A DNA stretch of 64,000 bases, taken from contig JAJYUT010000004.1 of assembly GCA_021792365.1 (NCBI GenBank), positions 124,001 through 188,000 on the forward strand. Direction: 5' to 3'. Numbering within the stretch: the first letter of the stretch is position 1; each line of letters opens with the position of its first letter. The stretch is from Pseudomonadota bacterium. GTDB taxonomy: Bacteria > Pseudomonadota > Alphaproteobacteria > Dongiales > Dongiaceae. The position numbers were made by a program, and so were the translations under genes. The notes under the pieces are model-generated. The model made no database searches, was not told the DNA's origin, and was given only the letters and a program-made list of their open reading frames with translations. Positions 14,234 to 23,712 of the stretch are shown here, piece by piece.

Positions 14234-16090
14234 GTGTGCGGAATAGTCGGATTCATCGGAGCGCCACGGCCGGACATCCTGGCGGCGATGACCGAGTCGC
14301 TGATCCACCGCGGACCGGACGGCGAGGGGCGGCACATCGAGCAGGATGTCGGCCTCCACCTGGGCCAGCGCCGCCTCGCCATTCTCGACATTGCCGGCGG
14401 CGCACAGCCGATGTGGGATGCCGAGCGCCGCTGCGTCGTCGTCTTCAACGGCCAGATCTACAATCACGCCGAATTGCGGCGCGAGCTCGAGGCGCTGGGC
14501 CGGCCCTTCCATTCGGATCACTCGGATACCGAAGTCATCCTGCAAGCCTATCTCGCCTGGGGCGTCGAGGGGATGCATCGCCGTTTCAACGGCATGTGGG
14601 CGTTCGCGCTCTATGACCTCGCGCGCAAGCGGCTGCTGCTGTCGCGCGATCGCTTCGGCGAGAAGCCGCTCTATTACGCCGACCAGCACGGCACCTTCGC
14701 CTTCGCGTCGGAGGTGACGGCGCTGGCCCGCCATCCGGCCATCGCGCTGCGCCCCGACGCGCTGTCGATCCAGAAATACTTCGCCTATGGCTTCGTCCCC
14801 GGCGGCAGCATCTATGACGGCATCAGGAAGCTGCCGGCTGGAAGCTGGATGACCGTCGAGCTGCCGCGCGGCGCGCGCGAGGTGCGGCGATACTGGTCCT
14901 TCCAGCTCGAGCCCGATGAAGGCGCGCAGGCCGCGGATCTGGGCGGCTATGTCGAGGAGTTGCGCGCGCGGATGAAGCGTGCGGTCGCCATGCGCCTGGC
15001 CGCAGACGTGCCGGTCGGCGTGCTGCTGAGCGGCGGCATCGATTCATCCTCGGTCGTGCATTTCGCGGCGGCTTCCGCCGACCGCCCGGTCAAGACCTTC
15101 TCCATCGGATTCGACGAGCCGAGCTTTGACGAATCGCCCTATGCCGAGCGGGTGGCGGCGCATTACGGCACGGAGCATGTCTCCGACCATCTGACGCTGG
15201 CGCAGGCCAGCGCCATCGTGCCCGAGATGCTTGCGCGGCTGGACGAGCCGATCGCCGATTCCTCGCTGGTCGCCTGCTACCTGCTGTTCCGCCACGTGCG
15301 GCGCCACTTGCCGGTCGTGCTGTCCGGTGACGGCGGCGACGAGCTGTTCGCCGGCTACGAGACCTTCAAGGGGCTGCGCTGGGCGAAGCTGTACGACGCG
15401 CTGGTGCCTGCACCGCTGCGCAGCGGGCTCAGCTTCGTCGCCGGCCTGCTGCCGGTGTCGCACCGCTACATGAGCCTCGATTTCAAGCTCAAGCGCATGC
15501 TCTCCGGTTTGCGCGAGCCGCCGCCGCTGTGGAACCCCGCCTGGATCGGGCCGTTCGCGCCGCGCGAGCTTGCTGAGTCGCTCGCCAAGCCGGCGCCGGC
15601 GGAGGCGATCTACGAGGACGCCATCGCCGCCTGGAACGCCACCGAGGGCGACCTGACCGACCGCACTTTGCAGTTCTACACGCGGCTTTACCTGACCGAC
15701 GACATCCTGGTGAAATCGGACCGGACCGCGATGATGCACTCGGTGGAGGCACGCGCGCCGTTCCTCGACCGCGACGTGGTCGATCTGGCGCGCCGCATCC
15801 CGAGCCGGCTCAAGCTGCACAAGGGCGAGACCAAGTTCATCCTGAAGGAGGCGATGAGGGGCCTGCTGCCGGGCTGGGTTCTGAAGCGCCGCAAGCAGGG
15901 CTTCGGCGTGCCGGTCGGGCGCTGGCTGGCCGATGGCGGATTGAGGCTTGAGCCGCGGGCGGACAGCCTCTATTCCATGTCCCGCGCGACCCTCGATCGG
16001 CTGGTGAAGGAGCACACATCCGCCCAGGCCGATCACCGCTTCGCGCTCTGGGCACAGCTCGTGCTGCAAAGCGCGGCGCGCGGCCATTGA
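14234..16090 (+). CDS. asnB: Asparagine synthetase B-type glutamine amidotransferase
   Basis: The 618-residue enzyme has an N-terminal class II glutaminase domain (Met-Cys2-GIVGF, HRGPDGEG, FNGQIYNH) and a C-terminal ATP-pyrophosphatase domain with the P-loop LLSGGIDSSSV near residue 265 and SGDGGDELFAGY. The GTG at 14234 is chosen because the next codon is the catalytic Cys2, which must become N-terminal; the frame is open far upstream only in the shadow of the previous gene. It either makes asparagine or, as often in glycan clusters, amidates a sugar acid or other carboxylate. Its position between a flippase-like protein and a glycosyltransferase favours the second role, but the sequence cannot decide. 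Confidence 0.85.
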   Translation: MCGIVGFIGAPRPDILAAMTESLIHRGPDGEGRHIEQDVGLHLGQRRLAILDIAGGAQPMWDAERRCVVVFNGQIYNHAELRRELEALGRPFHSDHSDTEVILQAYLAWGVEGMHRRFNGMWAFALYDLARKRLLLSRDRFGEKPLYYADQHGTFAFASEVTALARHPAIALRPDALSIQKYFAYGFVPGGSIYDGIRKLPAGSWMTVELPRGAREVRRYWSFQLEPDEGAQAADLGGYVEELRARMKRAVAMRLAADVPVGVLLSGGIDSSSVVHFAAASADRPVKTFSIGFDEPSFDESPYAERVAAHYGTEHVSDHLTLAQASAIVPEMLARLDEPIADSSLVACYLLFRHVRRHLPVVLSGDGGDELFAGYETFKGLRWAKLYDALVPAPLRSGLSFVAGLLPVSHRYMSLDFKLKRMLSGLREPPPLWNPAWIGPFAPRELAESLAKPAPAEAIYEDAIAAWNATEGDLTDRTLQFYTRLYLTDDILVKSDRTAMMHSVEARAPFLDRDVVDLARRIPSRLKLHKGETKFILKEAMRGLLPGWVLKRRKQGFGVPVGRWLADGGLRLEPRADSLYSMSRATLDRLVKEHTSAQADHRFALWAQLVLQSAARGH

Positions 16091-16100
16091 GCAGGTGAGA

Positions 16101-17135
16101 ATGCTGCAAGAGACCCCCATGAGAGCGAGCCGGAACGACGCCATCGAGCTGTCGGTGGTGATCCCCCTCTACAACGAGGAGGACAATGTCGAGCCGCTTT
16201 GCGCCGCCCTGCTGGCGGCGCTGACGGCCCAGCCGCGCGGCTTCGAGATCATCCTGGTCAATGACGGCAGCGCGGACCGCACCGAGCAGAAGCTGCAGCA
16301 GGCGGCCGCCGGTGATGCGCGCATCCGCGTCATCAACTTCCGCAGCAACAAGGGCCAGACCGCGGCCATGATGGCCGGCATCGACTATGCGGTCGGCGCG
16401 GTCATCGTGCCGATGGACGGCGACCTGCAGAACGATCCCAGGGACATCGTGCGCCTGCTCGACAAGCTCGATGAGGGTTACGACCTGGTGTCGGGCTGGC
16501 GGCGCGACCGGCAGGACAATTTCATGATCCGCACCTTGCCCAGCAAGATCGCCAACCTGGTGATCTCCCGGGTCAGCGGCGTGCCGCTGCACGATTACGG
16601 CTGCAGCCTGAAGGCCTACCGGCGCGAGGTGCTGCAGGGCTTCCGCCTCTATGGCGAGATGCACCGCTTCATCCCGATCTACGCGCATGCGCAGGGCGCG
16701 CGCGTCGCGGAACTGCCGGTGGCGCACCATCCGCGCAAGTTCGGTCAGTCCAAGTATGGCCTCAACCGCACTATCAAGGTGCTGCTCGATCTGCTGGTGG
16801 TGAAGTTCCTGACCAAGTACCGCACCAAGCCGATCTACCTGTTCGGGCAGGCGGGCGTGGGGCTGCTGGCGCTCGCGTTCCTGGCCGGCCTGTGGGCGCT
16901 CTATCTCAAGTTCTTCGACAACACGTCATTCATCGAGACGCCGCTGCCGTTGCTGGTGTCGCTCTGCACGATTGCCGGCCTGATGTGCCTGCTGATGGGC
17001 CTGCTTGCCGAGGTCATCATGCGCGTCTACTACGAATCCCAGAGCAAGACCGACTATCGGGTGAAGTCGGTCCTCAACCCGCGCCAGGAAGGCAATCCGG
17101 GAGAGAATCCGGGCGAGGAATCCCGCGGCGACTAA
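16101..17135 (+). CDS. Polyprenyl-phosphate glycosyltransferase (GT2, ArnC/GtrB-like)
   Basis: This roughly 344-residue protein has a GT-A domain with LSVVIPLYNEEDNV, LVNDGSADRT, the metal site MDGDLQNDP and SGWRRDRQDN, followed by two C-terminal transmembrane helices (IYLFGQAGVGLLAL and PLPLLVSLCTIAGL). This is the architecture of dolichol/undecaprenyl-phosphate sugar transferases such as ArnC and GtrB, which load a sugar onto the lipid carrier at the inner face of the membrane. Starts GTG 16095, ATG 16101 and ATG 16119 are possible. The gene begins 10 bases after asnB. Its stop overlaps the tail of the convergent membrane-protein gene by a few bases. Confidence 0.85.
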   Translation: MLQETPMRASRNDAIELSVVIPLYNEEDNVEPLCAALLAALTAQPRGFEIILVNDGSADRTEQKLQQAAAGDARIRVINFRSNKGQTAAMMAGIDYAVGAVIVPMDGDLQNDPRDIVRLLDKLDEGYDLVSGWRRDRQDNFMIRTLPSKIANLVISRVSGVPLHDYGCSLKAYRREVLQGFRLYGEMHRFIPIYAHAQGARVAELPVAHHPRKFGQSKYGLNRTIKVLLDLLVVKFLTKYRTKPIYLFGQAGVGLLALAFLAGLWALYLKFFDNTSFIETPLPLLVSLCTIAGLMCLLMGLLAEVIMRVYYESQSKTDYRVKSVLNPRQEGNPGENPGEESRGD

Positions 17136-19216
17136 AAAGCCGTCGGCGCGCAATCGATCGTGCCGGCGGGGCGGTCGCCGCCGTCGAGCCACAGCACCTG
17201 CCGGAAGCCCTTCTCGCGGGCGCGCCGGCAGATGCTCTCGGGCGTGTCCTCCGGCCGCTCGCCGGGTGGCGTTCCGAATCCGCGCAAGGCGATCTCTTGC
17301 GGGCAATCCGCCTGGCGCGGGAGGTAGCCGTTGATCTGGACAAGGCCCGCCATCGCCATCGGATAGAGGCTCTTGCCGTCGCAATCGATCACCAGGCTCC
17401 AGAACGCTGCGTTCCCCGCCGGCACATAGAGCGCGGCCTTCTCGCCCATCGTGGCGCGGGCCTCGTGCAGGCTTTGCGCGAGCGCGGCGCCGGCAGGAGT
17501 CGCCGCCGGTCTGGTCAGCGCCGCTGCCAATCCAACCTCATCCAGCGCGCGCTCCGCATCTGCGCGCCAGGCTCGGCGCTTGTCGTCGGCGTAATAGGAG
17601 AGGTCGCCGCTGCGCAGCAGGGCGTTGGCGGCGACGAACAGCGCGCCGCGGGTGCGGAACTCGGAAAACGAGGCGTAGCCGACGATGGCGACCGCAAGAG
17701 TGATCGCGGCGACCGGCGCCCAGCAATGGAGCGTTCGCAGCCGCGCGCCGATCGCCTCGGCCGCCGCCGGCAGCAGCGCGGCCAGGATCGGAATCGCGGC
17801 CCAGGCCTGCGAGACCAGGAAATAGGCGGCGTTGCCGGATTGGATATACATCAGCAGGCCGGGCAGGTTGCCCGCCAGCGCCGCAAGGATCAGCGTCTCG
17901 GTGGTGAGCCTTCGCGCCGGGCTGCGCGCGATCAGGAGGGCGAGCAGGATCAGCGCGACGATCGTCTCGATCTGGTAGGTGACCGGCAGCCACCATTCGC
18001 CGCGCTCGAACCCATATTCGAAGTAATACGGCTTGCCGAAGAACTGCGCGCCCATCGCGCCGCTGTCGTTGAACGCCACGAAGGCGGCGAGGAAGGCCAC
18101 GAAGCCGATGCCGCCCCAGAGCCAGAACGCCAGACGGCGCGGCCCCTCGACGCGCAGCAGCCACCATCCGAACAGGACCGCGAGCACGAAGGCCATGGAG
18201 ATCTTCGCCGCCGCGACCGGGAACAGGCCGAGCGCCGCGGCCGCCCAGGCCAGATGCCGCATGCGCCCGCCGCTGTCGGGATCGGTGGCAAGCAGGAATG
18301 CGGCGGGGAAGATCAGCAGCGCCAGGGCTGCCCCCAGCGACATGGTCTCGCTGTTGAAGGACGCGAGCCCCAATCCCGCAAAGGGCGCGACGAACACCGC
18401 GAGGCCAAGCGCCACGACCAGACTTGCGGTGCCGATCTCCCGCCCGGGGCGCAGGAGGGCGTGGAACAGGATTGCCGCCTGCAGCGCCGCATAGATCAGC
18501 AGCGGGACCAGCACGAAGGCCTTCGTGTAGACGAGGGCGGCGATATAGCCGGAGGGAATCGCCTCAGCCCCGCCCGCATCGCCGATGCGCGCCGCCAGCC
18601 AGAGCGCGCCCACGTGGTAGCGGAGCGGCGCCAGCCCGTCGATCGCCATGCTCGGCCAGCCATAGCTGAGGATCGAGCCGACGATGGCGCCTTGTGCGAA
18701 GATGTCGCCGTCGGTGCGCCCGAACAGCGCCAGCCGGTCCGCAAAGAAATTGACGTATTTGTTCCCGCCGATCTCGAAGGCCAGATAGAGCGTGGCGGCG
18801 ATCAGGAGCCCCGCCCAAGCCCACGAGAGTTTGGGGCGGCGTTGCGCCGCCAGCGCCGCGACGGAGGCGAGCGCCGCGAGAGAAAGAATCCAGACGCCCA
18901 GCCCCGGCAGATAGGTCGGCACGAGCGCGAGGAGGCCCGCCAGCATCGTGAGCGGCCCCAGCCACAGGGCGCGCAGCTTGTCGGATTGGAGCGGCCGCCC
19001 GAGGTGGAACGGCAGCGACAGCGCGAGCGCGGCAACTGCAATGCCCGCCGCCATCATGGACCAGTGTTGCGGCAGCCCGTTGCGCGCAAGGAAGGTGAGC
19101 AGCGCGAGCGGCGCCAACAGGCAAAGCATAAAGGCAGCCGCCATGCGCTGCTGCCGGCAGACCTGCGTCCAGTCGATCGCTGCGCCGGCCAGCGGCGCCA
19201 CCGCGTTCCCCAGCAC
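17132..19216 (-). CDS. Large polytopic membrane protein, function unknown
   Basis: The 694-residue protein is not assigned to a family with confidence. It has some 12-14 hydrophobic helices over residues 25-520 and then a soluble C-terminal domain of about 150 residues with Cys residues near 614, 635, 663 and 690. A polar segment (GGNKYVNFFADRLALFGRTD) lies between helices near residue 150, in the first third. The layout resembles lipid-linked-sugar glycosyltransferases of the GT-C fold or DUF-type membrane proteins. It is convergent with the GT2 gene, overlapping it by about four bases, and lies 36 bases downstream of tldD on the same strand. A GT-C-like role is a guess from context. Confidence 0.6.
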   Translation of the reverse strand: MLGNAVAPLAGAAIDWTQVCRQQRMAAAFMLCLLAPLALLTFLARNGLPQHWSMMAAGIAVAALALSLPFHLGRPLQSDKLRALWLGPLTMLAGLLALVPTYLPGLGVWILSLAALASVAALAAQRRPKLSWAWAGLLIAATLYLAFEIGGNKYVNFFADRLALFGRTDGDIFAQGAIVGSILSYGWPSMAIDGLAPLRYHVGALWLAARIGDAGGAEAIPSGYIAALVYTKAFVLVPLLIYAALQAAILFHALLRPGREIGTASLVVALGLAVFVAPFAGLGLASFNSETMSLGAALALLIFPAAFLLATDPDSGGRMRHLAWAAAALGLFPVAAAKISMAFVLAVLFGWWLLRVEGPRRLAFWLWGGIGFVAFLAAFVAFNDSGAMGAQFFGKPYYFEYGFERGEWWLPVTYQIETIVALILLALLIARSPARRLTTETLILAALAGNLPGLLMYIQSGNAAYFLVSQAWAAIPILAALLPAAAEAIGARLRTLHCWAPVAAITLAVAIVGYASFSEFRTRGALFVAANALLRSGDLSYYADDKRRAWRADAERALDEVGLAAALTRPAATPAGAALAQSLHEARATMGEKAALYVPAGNAAFWSLVIDCDGKSLYPMAMAGLVQINGYLPRQADCPQEIALRGFGTPPGERPEDTPESICRRAREKGFRQVLWLDGGDRPAGTIDCAPTAF

Positions 19217-19252
19217 GATGCTCGTTCCCCCCCCCGACTCGCCCCGGCTGGA

Positions 19253-20686
19253 CTAGGCCGCCGTGCCGCCCACCGTCAGCCCGTCCACCCGCATGGTCGG
19301 CTGGCCTACGCCGACGGGGACACCCTGGCCGTCCTTGCCGCAGGTGCCGATGCCGGGGTCGAGCTTCATGTCGTTGCCGATCATGGTCACCTTGGTGAGG
19401 ACGTCCGGGCCGTTGCCGATCAGGGTCGCGCCCTTGACCGCCGGGCCGATCTTGCCGTCCTCGATCAGATAGGCCTCCGAGGCGGAGAACACGAACTTGC
19501 CCGAGGTGATGTCGACCTGGCCGCCGGCGAAATTGGCCGCATAGAGCCCCTTCTTGACCGAGCGGATGATCTCCCCCGGCTCGTGGCTGCCGCCCAGCAT
19601 GATGGTGTTGGTCATGCGCGGCATCGGGTGGTGGGCGAAGCTCTGCCGCCGGCCGTTGCCGGTCGGCTTCATGCCCATGAGCCGCGCGTTCTGCCGGTCC
19701 TGGATGTAGCCGGTCAGGATGCCGTCTTCGATCAGCACCGTGCGCTGGCTGGGCGTGCCTTCGTCATCGATGCTGAGCGAGCCGCGACGGTCCTGTATCG
19801 TGCCGTCATCGATCACGGTCACGCCCTTGGCCGCCACCTGCTTGCCCATCAGGCCGGCGAAGGCGGAGGTCTTCTTGCGGTTGAAGTCGCCTTCCAGCCC
19901 ATGGCCGATCGCCTCGTGCAGCAGGATGCCGGGCCAGCCCGCACCCAGCACCACCTGCATCTCGCCGGCGGGGGCGGGGACGGAGCCGAGATTGACCAGG
20001 GCTTGGCGCAGCGCCTCGTCCACGCCGGCTTTCCACTGCGTTGGGTCGACCACCATCTCATAGGCGAAGCGCCCGCCCATGCCATGGCTGCCGGTCTCCA
20101 TCCGGCCGTTCTCCTCGACCATGACGGCGATGTTGAGCCGCACCAGCGGCCGGATGTCGGCGGCCCGGGTGCCGTCGCCGCGGATGATCTGCACCGCCTG
20201 CCAATTCCCGGAGATCGAGGCCATCACCTGCTTCACGCGCGGGTCCTTGGCGCGGGCATAGGCGTCGATCTCCTGCAGCAGCGCAACCTTGGCGCCGAAT
20301 TCCATCTTCGCCAGCGGATTGTCGTCGGAATAGAGGTGGCGGTTGGTGCCCTGCGGCGGCTCGGCCAGGGTGCCGCCATGGCCGGCATGGACGGCCTTCA
20401 CCGTCGCGGCGGCGCGCTGGAGCGCGGCGTCCGACAGGTCGCTGGCATGGGCATAGGCATGAGCCTCGCCCGCGACAGCCCGCAGCCCGAAGCCCTGGGT
20501 CACGTCGAAGCTGGCGCTTTTCAGCTTGCCGTCGTCGAATGACAGCGCCTCGGACTGGTTGAATTCCAGGAACAACTCCCCGTCGTCGCCCCCCTTGAGC
20601 GCCTCGGCCACCGTGCGCTCCGCGCGAGCGCGATCCAGTCCGGCACGATTGAAGAACAGGTCGTCGGTAGTGGCGATGGCGGACAT
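19253..20686 (-). CDS. tldD: TldD metalloprotease
   Basis: The 477-residue protein is a TldD/PmbA-family zinc metallopeptidase. The HExxxH metal motif is present as HEAIGHGLEGD, with the downstream family motifs MTNTIMLGG and GTCGKDGQGVPVGVGQP. TldD works with TldE (PmbA) as a heterodimer that degrades unfolded peptides and matures some modified peptides such as microcins. No tldE is in the window, so it must lie elsewhere. The start at 20686 has no obvious Shine-Dalgarno. The gene order, directly upstream of and divergent from coxB, is common in alphaproteobacteria. Confidence 0.92.
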   Translation of the reverse strand: MSAIATTDDLFFNRAGLDRARAERTVAEALKGGDDGELFLEFNQSEALSFDDGKLKSASFDVTQGFGLRAVAGEAHAYAHASDLSDAALQRAAATVKAVHAGHGGTLAEPPQGTNRHLYSDDNPLAKMEFGAKVALLQEIDAYARAKDPRVKQVMASISGNWQAVQIIRGDGTRAADIRPLVRLNIAVMVEENGRMETGSHGMGGRFAYEMVVDPTQWKAGVDEALRQALVNLGSVPAPAGEMQVVLGAGWPGILLHEAIGHGLEGDFNRKKTSAFAGLMGKQVAAKGVTVIDDGTIQDRRGSLSIDDEGTPSQRTVLIEDGILTGYIQDRQNARLMGMKPTGNGRRQSFAHHPMPRMTNTIMLGGSHEPGEIIRSVKKGLYAANFAGGQVDITSGKFVFSASEAYLIEDGKIGPAVKGATLIGNGPDVLTKVTMIGNDMKLDPGIGTCGKDGQGVPVGVGQPTMRVDGLTVGGTAA

Positions 20687-21124
20687 GGGAGGACTCCGTG
20701 ATTCGGCGATATGGCTTTGAAAACAATGTGGGCACGATAGCCGCCCCGGTCCACCCTGTCAGTCGGGAATGGTTATGCGGCCGGTGACTGCGAGCCGACG
20801 ATTGCGGGCGGCATTACGCGGGCGCGATCCGGGGCCGGTTTGCGGAATCGGCATTCTTGCGGCTGATCGTCGCACAGCCCCTGGTCCGCGCGTTCCTGCT
20901 ATTCTCCGGGCGCCCGACAAGTCCCCGGAATGCTTGAGGTTTCGGGGGCGGGGGTGTAGCTTGCCGCCGACCGTGGGGACGGGGGTGCGGGCGTGCGGCT
21001 TTTCGCGCGCAGCGAAGCGTCCAACCGGCCTTAAAGTTGACGAAACTGCGTCGCGGCCGAGACATCGGCCGCCGGGTGGATTGAACTGCCGGGCATCCCA
21101 CGCGGACAGGAACGGGAAAACGAC
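20687..21124. promoter_or_regulatory. 438-bp divergent region between tldD and coxB; candidate cox promoter
   Basis: No protein-like frame is seen here. The region must hold the tldD promoter and the promoter of the cox operon. A candidate for the latter is TTGACG (21037-21042), a 17-base spacer and AGACAT (21060-21065); the -35 is good and the -10 poor. Several G-rich runs (20943-20990) could form stable secondary structure. AGGA lies about 11 bases before the coxB ATG. Confidence 0.35.
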
Positions 21125-21991
21125 ATGAGAATGCCGAAGATTTGCTCTTTCGCGGTGGCGGCCGGTCTTGCCGCCGGTTCGATGCCGGCGCTGGCGCAGG
21201 ACACGGAACAGACGATCGGTGGACCGCACGCGATGGGCGTGGGCCTGCAGGCTCCGGCGACCAGTCTCGCCGAGGAGATGATGTTTCTCCACGACTGGGT
21301 GCTGCTGCCCGTCATCACGGTCATCAGCTTTTTCGTCCTGGCGCTGCTCTGCATCGTCTGGTTCAAGTTCCGCGAATCCAAGAACCCGGTCCCGTCCAAG
21401 AACACCCACAACACCCTGATCGAGGTCGCCTGGACCGTCGTGCCGGCCCTGATCCTGGTCTTCATCGCAGTGTTTTCGTTCCCGCTGCTCTATCGCCAGC
21501 TCGAGATCCCGACGCCGGGTCTCACCATCCGCGCGATCGGCCACCAGTGGTACTGGAGCTACGAGTATCCGGACAACGGCAACTTCACCTTTGACGCCAA
21601 CATGATCGAGAAGGCTGACCTGCAGCCTGGCCAGATCTACCTGCTGGAGACCGACAACGAGGTGGTCCTGCCCACCGAAACCGACATCCGCATCCAGATC
21701 ACGGCGACCGACGTCATCCACGCCTGGACCATTCCGGCCTTCGGCGTGAAGCACGACGCGATGCCCGGCCGGACCAACGAGAGCTGGTTCAACATCAAGA
21801 AGCCCGGCATCTATTACGGTCAGTGCTCGGAGCTGTGCGGCGTCCGTCACGCCTACATGCCGATCAAGGTGCGCGCGGTGACCAAGGAGGAGTTCCAGGC
21901 CTGGGTCGCCGAGGCGCAGCAGAAATTCGCCAAGGTCGATGGCACACCCCAGGATTCGACCGGGGCGAAGACAGTCGCGGCCGCCGAGTAA
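21125..21991 (+). CDS. coxB: Cytochrome c oxidase subunit II
   Basis: The 288-residue precursor has a signal peptide ending near ALAQD, two transmembrane helices, and a periplasmic cupredoxin domain. The binuclear CuA site is intact: the His in DVIHAWTIP, CSELCG, and the following His and Met in RHAYMP. The aromatic electron-entry region, GHQWYWSYEYPD, is present. It accepts electrons from cytochrome c and passes them to subunit I. No fused cytochrome c domain (CXXCH) is found, so it is the aa3-type rather than the caa3 form. coxA starts 29 bases downstream. Confidence 0.96.
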   Translation: MRMPKICSFAVAAGLAAGSMPALAQDTEQTIGGPHAMGVGLQAPATSLAEEMMFLHDWVLLPVITVISFFVLALLCIVWFKFRESKNPVPSKNTHNTLIEVAWTVVPALILVFIAVFSFPLLYRQLEIPTPGLTIRAIGHQWYWSYEYPDNGNFTFDANMIEKADLQPGQIYLLETDNEVVLPTETDIRIQITATDVIHAWTIPAFGVKHDAMPGRTNESWFNIKKPGIYYGQCSELCGVRHAYMPIKVRAVTKEEFQAWVAEAQQKFAKVDGTPQDSTGAKTVAAAE

Positions 21992-22020
21992 CTGAAGAAT
22001 TCGTCACGAGGGATTAAGCC

Positions 22021-23649
22021 ATGAGCCCCGTTACCACATCCCATTACGGTCACGACGACCACGGCGACCACAAGCCGGGCTTCTTCGTGCGCTGGTTCTA
22101 TTCGACCAACCACAAGGACATCGGCACGCTCTACCTGATCCTGGCGGTGGTCTCGGGCCTGCTGGGCCTCGGGTTCTCCATCTACATGCGCATGGAGTTG
22201 ATGAACCCCGGGATCCAGTATTTCGGCGAGGATTCCAATCCCGACGGGCAGTACTGGAACGTGGTGATCACCGCCCACGCGCTGCTCATGATCTTCTTCA
22301 CCGTCATGCCTGCGCTGATCGGCGGCTTCGGCAACTGGTTCGTGCCGCTGATGATCGGCGCGCCGGACATGGCCTTTCCGCGCATGAACAACATCAGCTA
22401 CTGGCTGACGGTGGTGGCGCTCATCATGCTGGTCTCCTCGGCCTTCGTCGACGGCGGCGCAGGCACCGGCTGGACGCTCTATCCGCCGCTCTCCGATTCC
22501 ACTTACCAGAGCGGTCGCGCGGTCGACATGGGCATCTTCGCGCTGCACATGGCGGGCGCGGCGTCGATCCTCGGCGCCATCAACTTCATCACCACGATCT
22601 TCAACATGCGCGCGCCGGGCATGACCCTGCACAAGATGCCGCTGTTCGTCTGGTCGGTGCTGGTAACGGCTTTCCTGCTGCTGCTGTCGCTGCCGGTGCT
22701 CGCCGGCGCGATCACCATGCTGCTGACCGACCGCAACTTCGGCTCCAACTTCTTCAGGCCGGAAGGCGGCGGCGACCCGATGCTGTTCCAGCATCTGTTC
22801 TGGTTCTTCGGCCACCCCGAAGTCTACATCCTGATCCTGCCGGGCTTCGGCATCGTCAGCCAGGTGGTCTCCACCTTCTCCAGGAAGCCGGTGTTCGGCT
22901 ATCTCGGCATGGCCTACGCCATGGTCGCGATCGGTCTGGTCGGCTTCGTAGTGTGGGCGCACCACATGTACACCGTCGGCATGGACGTCGACACGCGTGC
23001 CTACTTCATGGCGGCGACGATGGTGATCGCGGTGCCGACCGGCGTGAAGGTGTTCTCCTGGATCGCGACCATGTGGGGCGGCTCGATCCGCTTCGACACG
23101 CCCATGCTGTGGGCCGTCGGCCTCATCATCCTGTTCACCATCGGCGGCGTGACCGGCGTCATCCTGGCCAACGCGCCGATCGACGTGGCGTTCCACGACA
23201 CCTACTACGTGGTGGCGCACTTCCACTACGTGCTGAGCCTGGGCGCGGTGTTCGCGATCTTCTGCGGGTTCTACTACTGGATCGGCAAGATGTCGGGCCG
23301 GCAGTATCCGGAATGGGCGGGCAAGCTGCATTTCTGGGCGACGTTCATCGGTGTCAACCTGACCTTCTTCCCGCAGCACTTCCTGGGCCTGCAAGGCATG
23401 CCGCGCCGCTACCCGGACTATCCGGAGGCGTTCGCCTTCTGGAACCACCTGTCGTCGATCGGCTCGTACATCTCGGCGGTTGCGACCGTGTGGTTCGTCG
23501 GTGTCGCGCTCTACACGATCTTCGCCGGCCGCAAGGCCGCCGACAATCCGTGGGGCGTCGGCGCCACCACGCTGGAATGGACGGTCAGCTCGCCGCCGCC
23601 GTTCCACACCTTCAACGATCTGCCGCAGATCAAGAGCGAAGCGCATTGA
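22021..23649 (+). CDS. coxA: Cytochrome c oxidase subunit I
   Basis: The 542-residue catalytic subunit of an A-type haem-copper oxidase has about twelve helices. The haem a ligand lies in [10 protein letters not shown]. The CuB region contains [14 protein letters not shown], with the cross-linked His-Tyr and the Glu at the end of the D-channel, and WAHHMYTVG. The K-channel Lys lies in PTGVKVFSW, and the second haem-ligand pair in [10 protein letters not shown]. All expected ligands are present. Haem O/A supply and CuB insertion are provided by the following genes, ctaB and ctaG. A strong hairpin follows the stop codon before ctaB. Confidence 0.97.
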   Translation: MSPVTTSHYGHDDHGDHKPGFFVRWFYSTNHKDIGTLYLILAVVSGLLGLGFSIYMRMELMNPGIQYFGEDSNPDGQYWNVVITAHALLMIFFTVMPALIGGFGNWFVPLMIGAPDMAFPRMNNISYWLTVVALIMLVSSAFVDGGAGTGWTLYPPLSDSTYQSGRAVDMGIFALHMAGAASILGAINFITTIFNMRAPGMTLHKMPLFVWSVLVTAFLLLLSLPVLAGAITMLLTDRNFGSNFFRPEGGGDPMLFQHLFWFFGHPEVYILILPGFGIVSQVVSTFSRKPVFGYLGMAYAMVAIGLVGFVVWAHHMYTVGMDVDTRAYFMAATMVIAVPTGVKVFSWIATMWGGSIRFDTPMLWAVGLIILFTIGGVTGVILANAPIDVAFHDTYYVVAHFHYVLSLGAVFAIFCGFYYWIGKMSGRQYPEWAGKLHFWATFIGVNLTFFPQHFLGLQGMPRRYPDYPEAFAFWNHLSSIGSYISAVATVWFVGVALYTIFAGRKAADNPWGVGATTLEWTVSSPPPFHTFNDLPQIKSEAH

Positions 23650-23659
23650 GCAGAGGACA

Positions 23660-23691
23660 GGGATGAATGCGGCGCGGCCCGCGTTCATCCC
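23660..23691 (+). promoter_or_regulatory. Hairpin in coxA-ctaB gap
   Basis: GGGATGAATGCGG (23660-23672) pairs with CCGCGTTCATCCC (23679-23691), 13 pairs with one G-U, around a 6-base loop. No T-run follows, so it is not a clear terminator; it could protect the coxBA message from 3' decay and so lower expression of the downstream assembly genes. Confidence 0.5.
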
Positions 23692-23712
23692 GCTTGAAAG
23701 ACGACTGACTGC

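Noticed and set aside
16892-20542. Very long plus-strand ORF (1216 codons) opposite the membrane protein and tldD
   Set aside because: Arg/Gly/Asp/Gln-rich composition with no family resemblance, opposite two well-supported genes; a typical artefact of high-GC codon bias.
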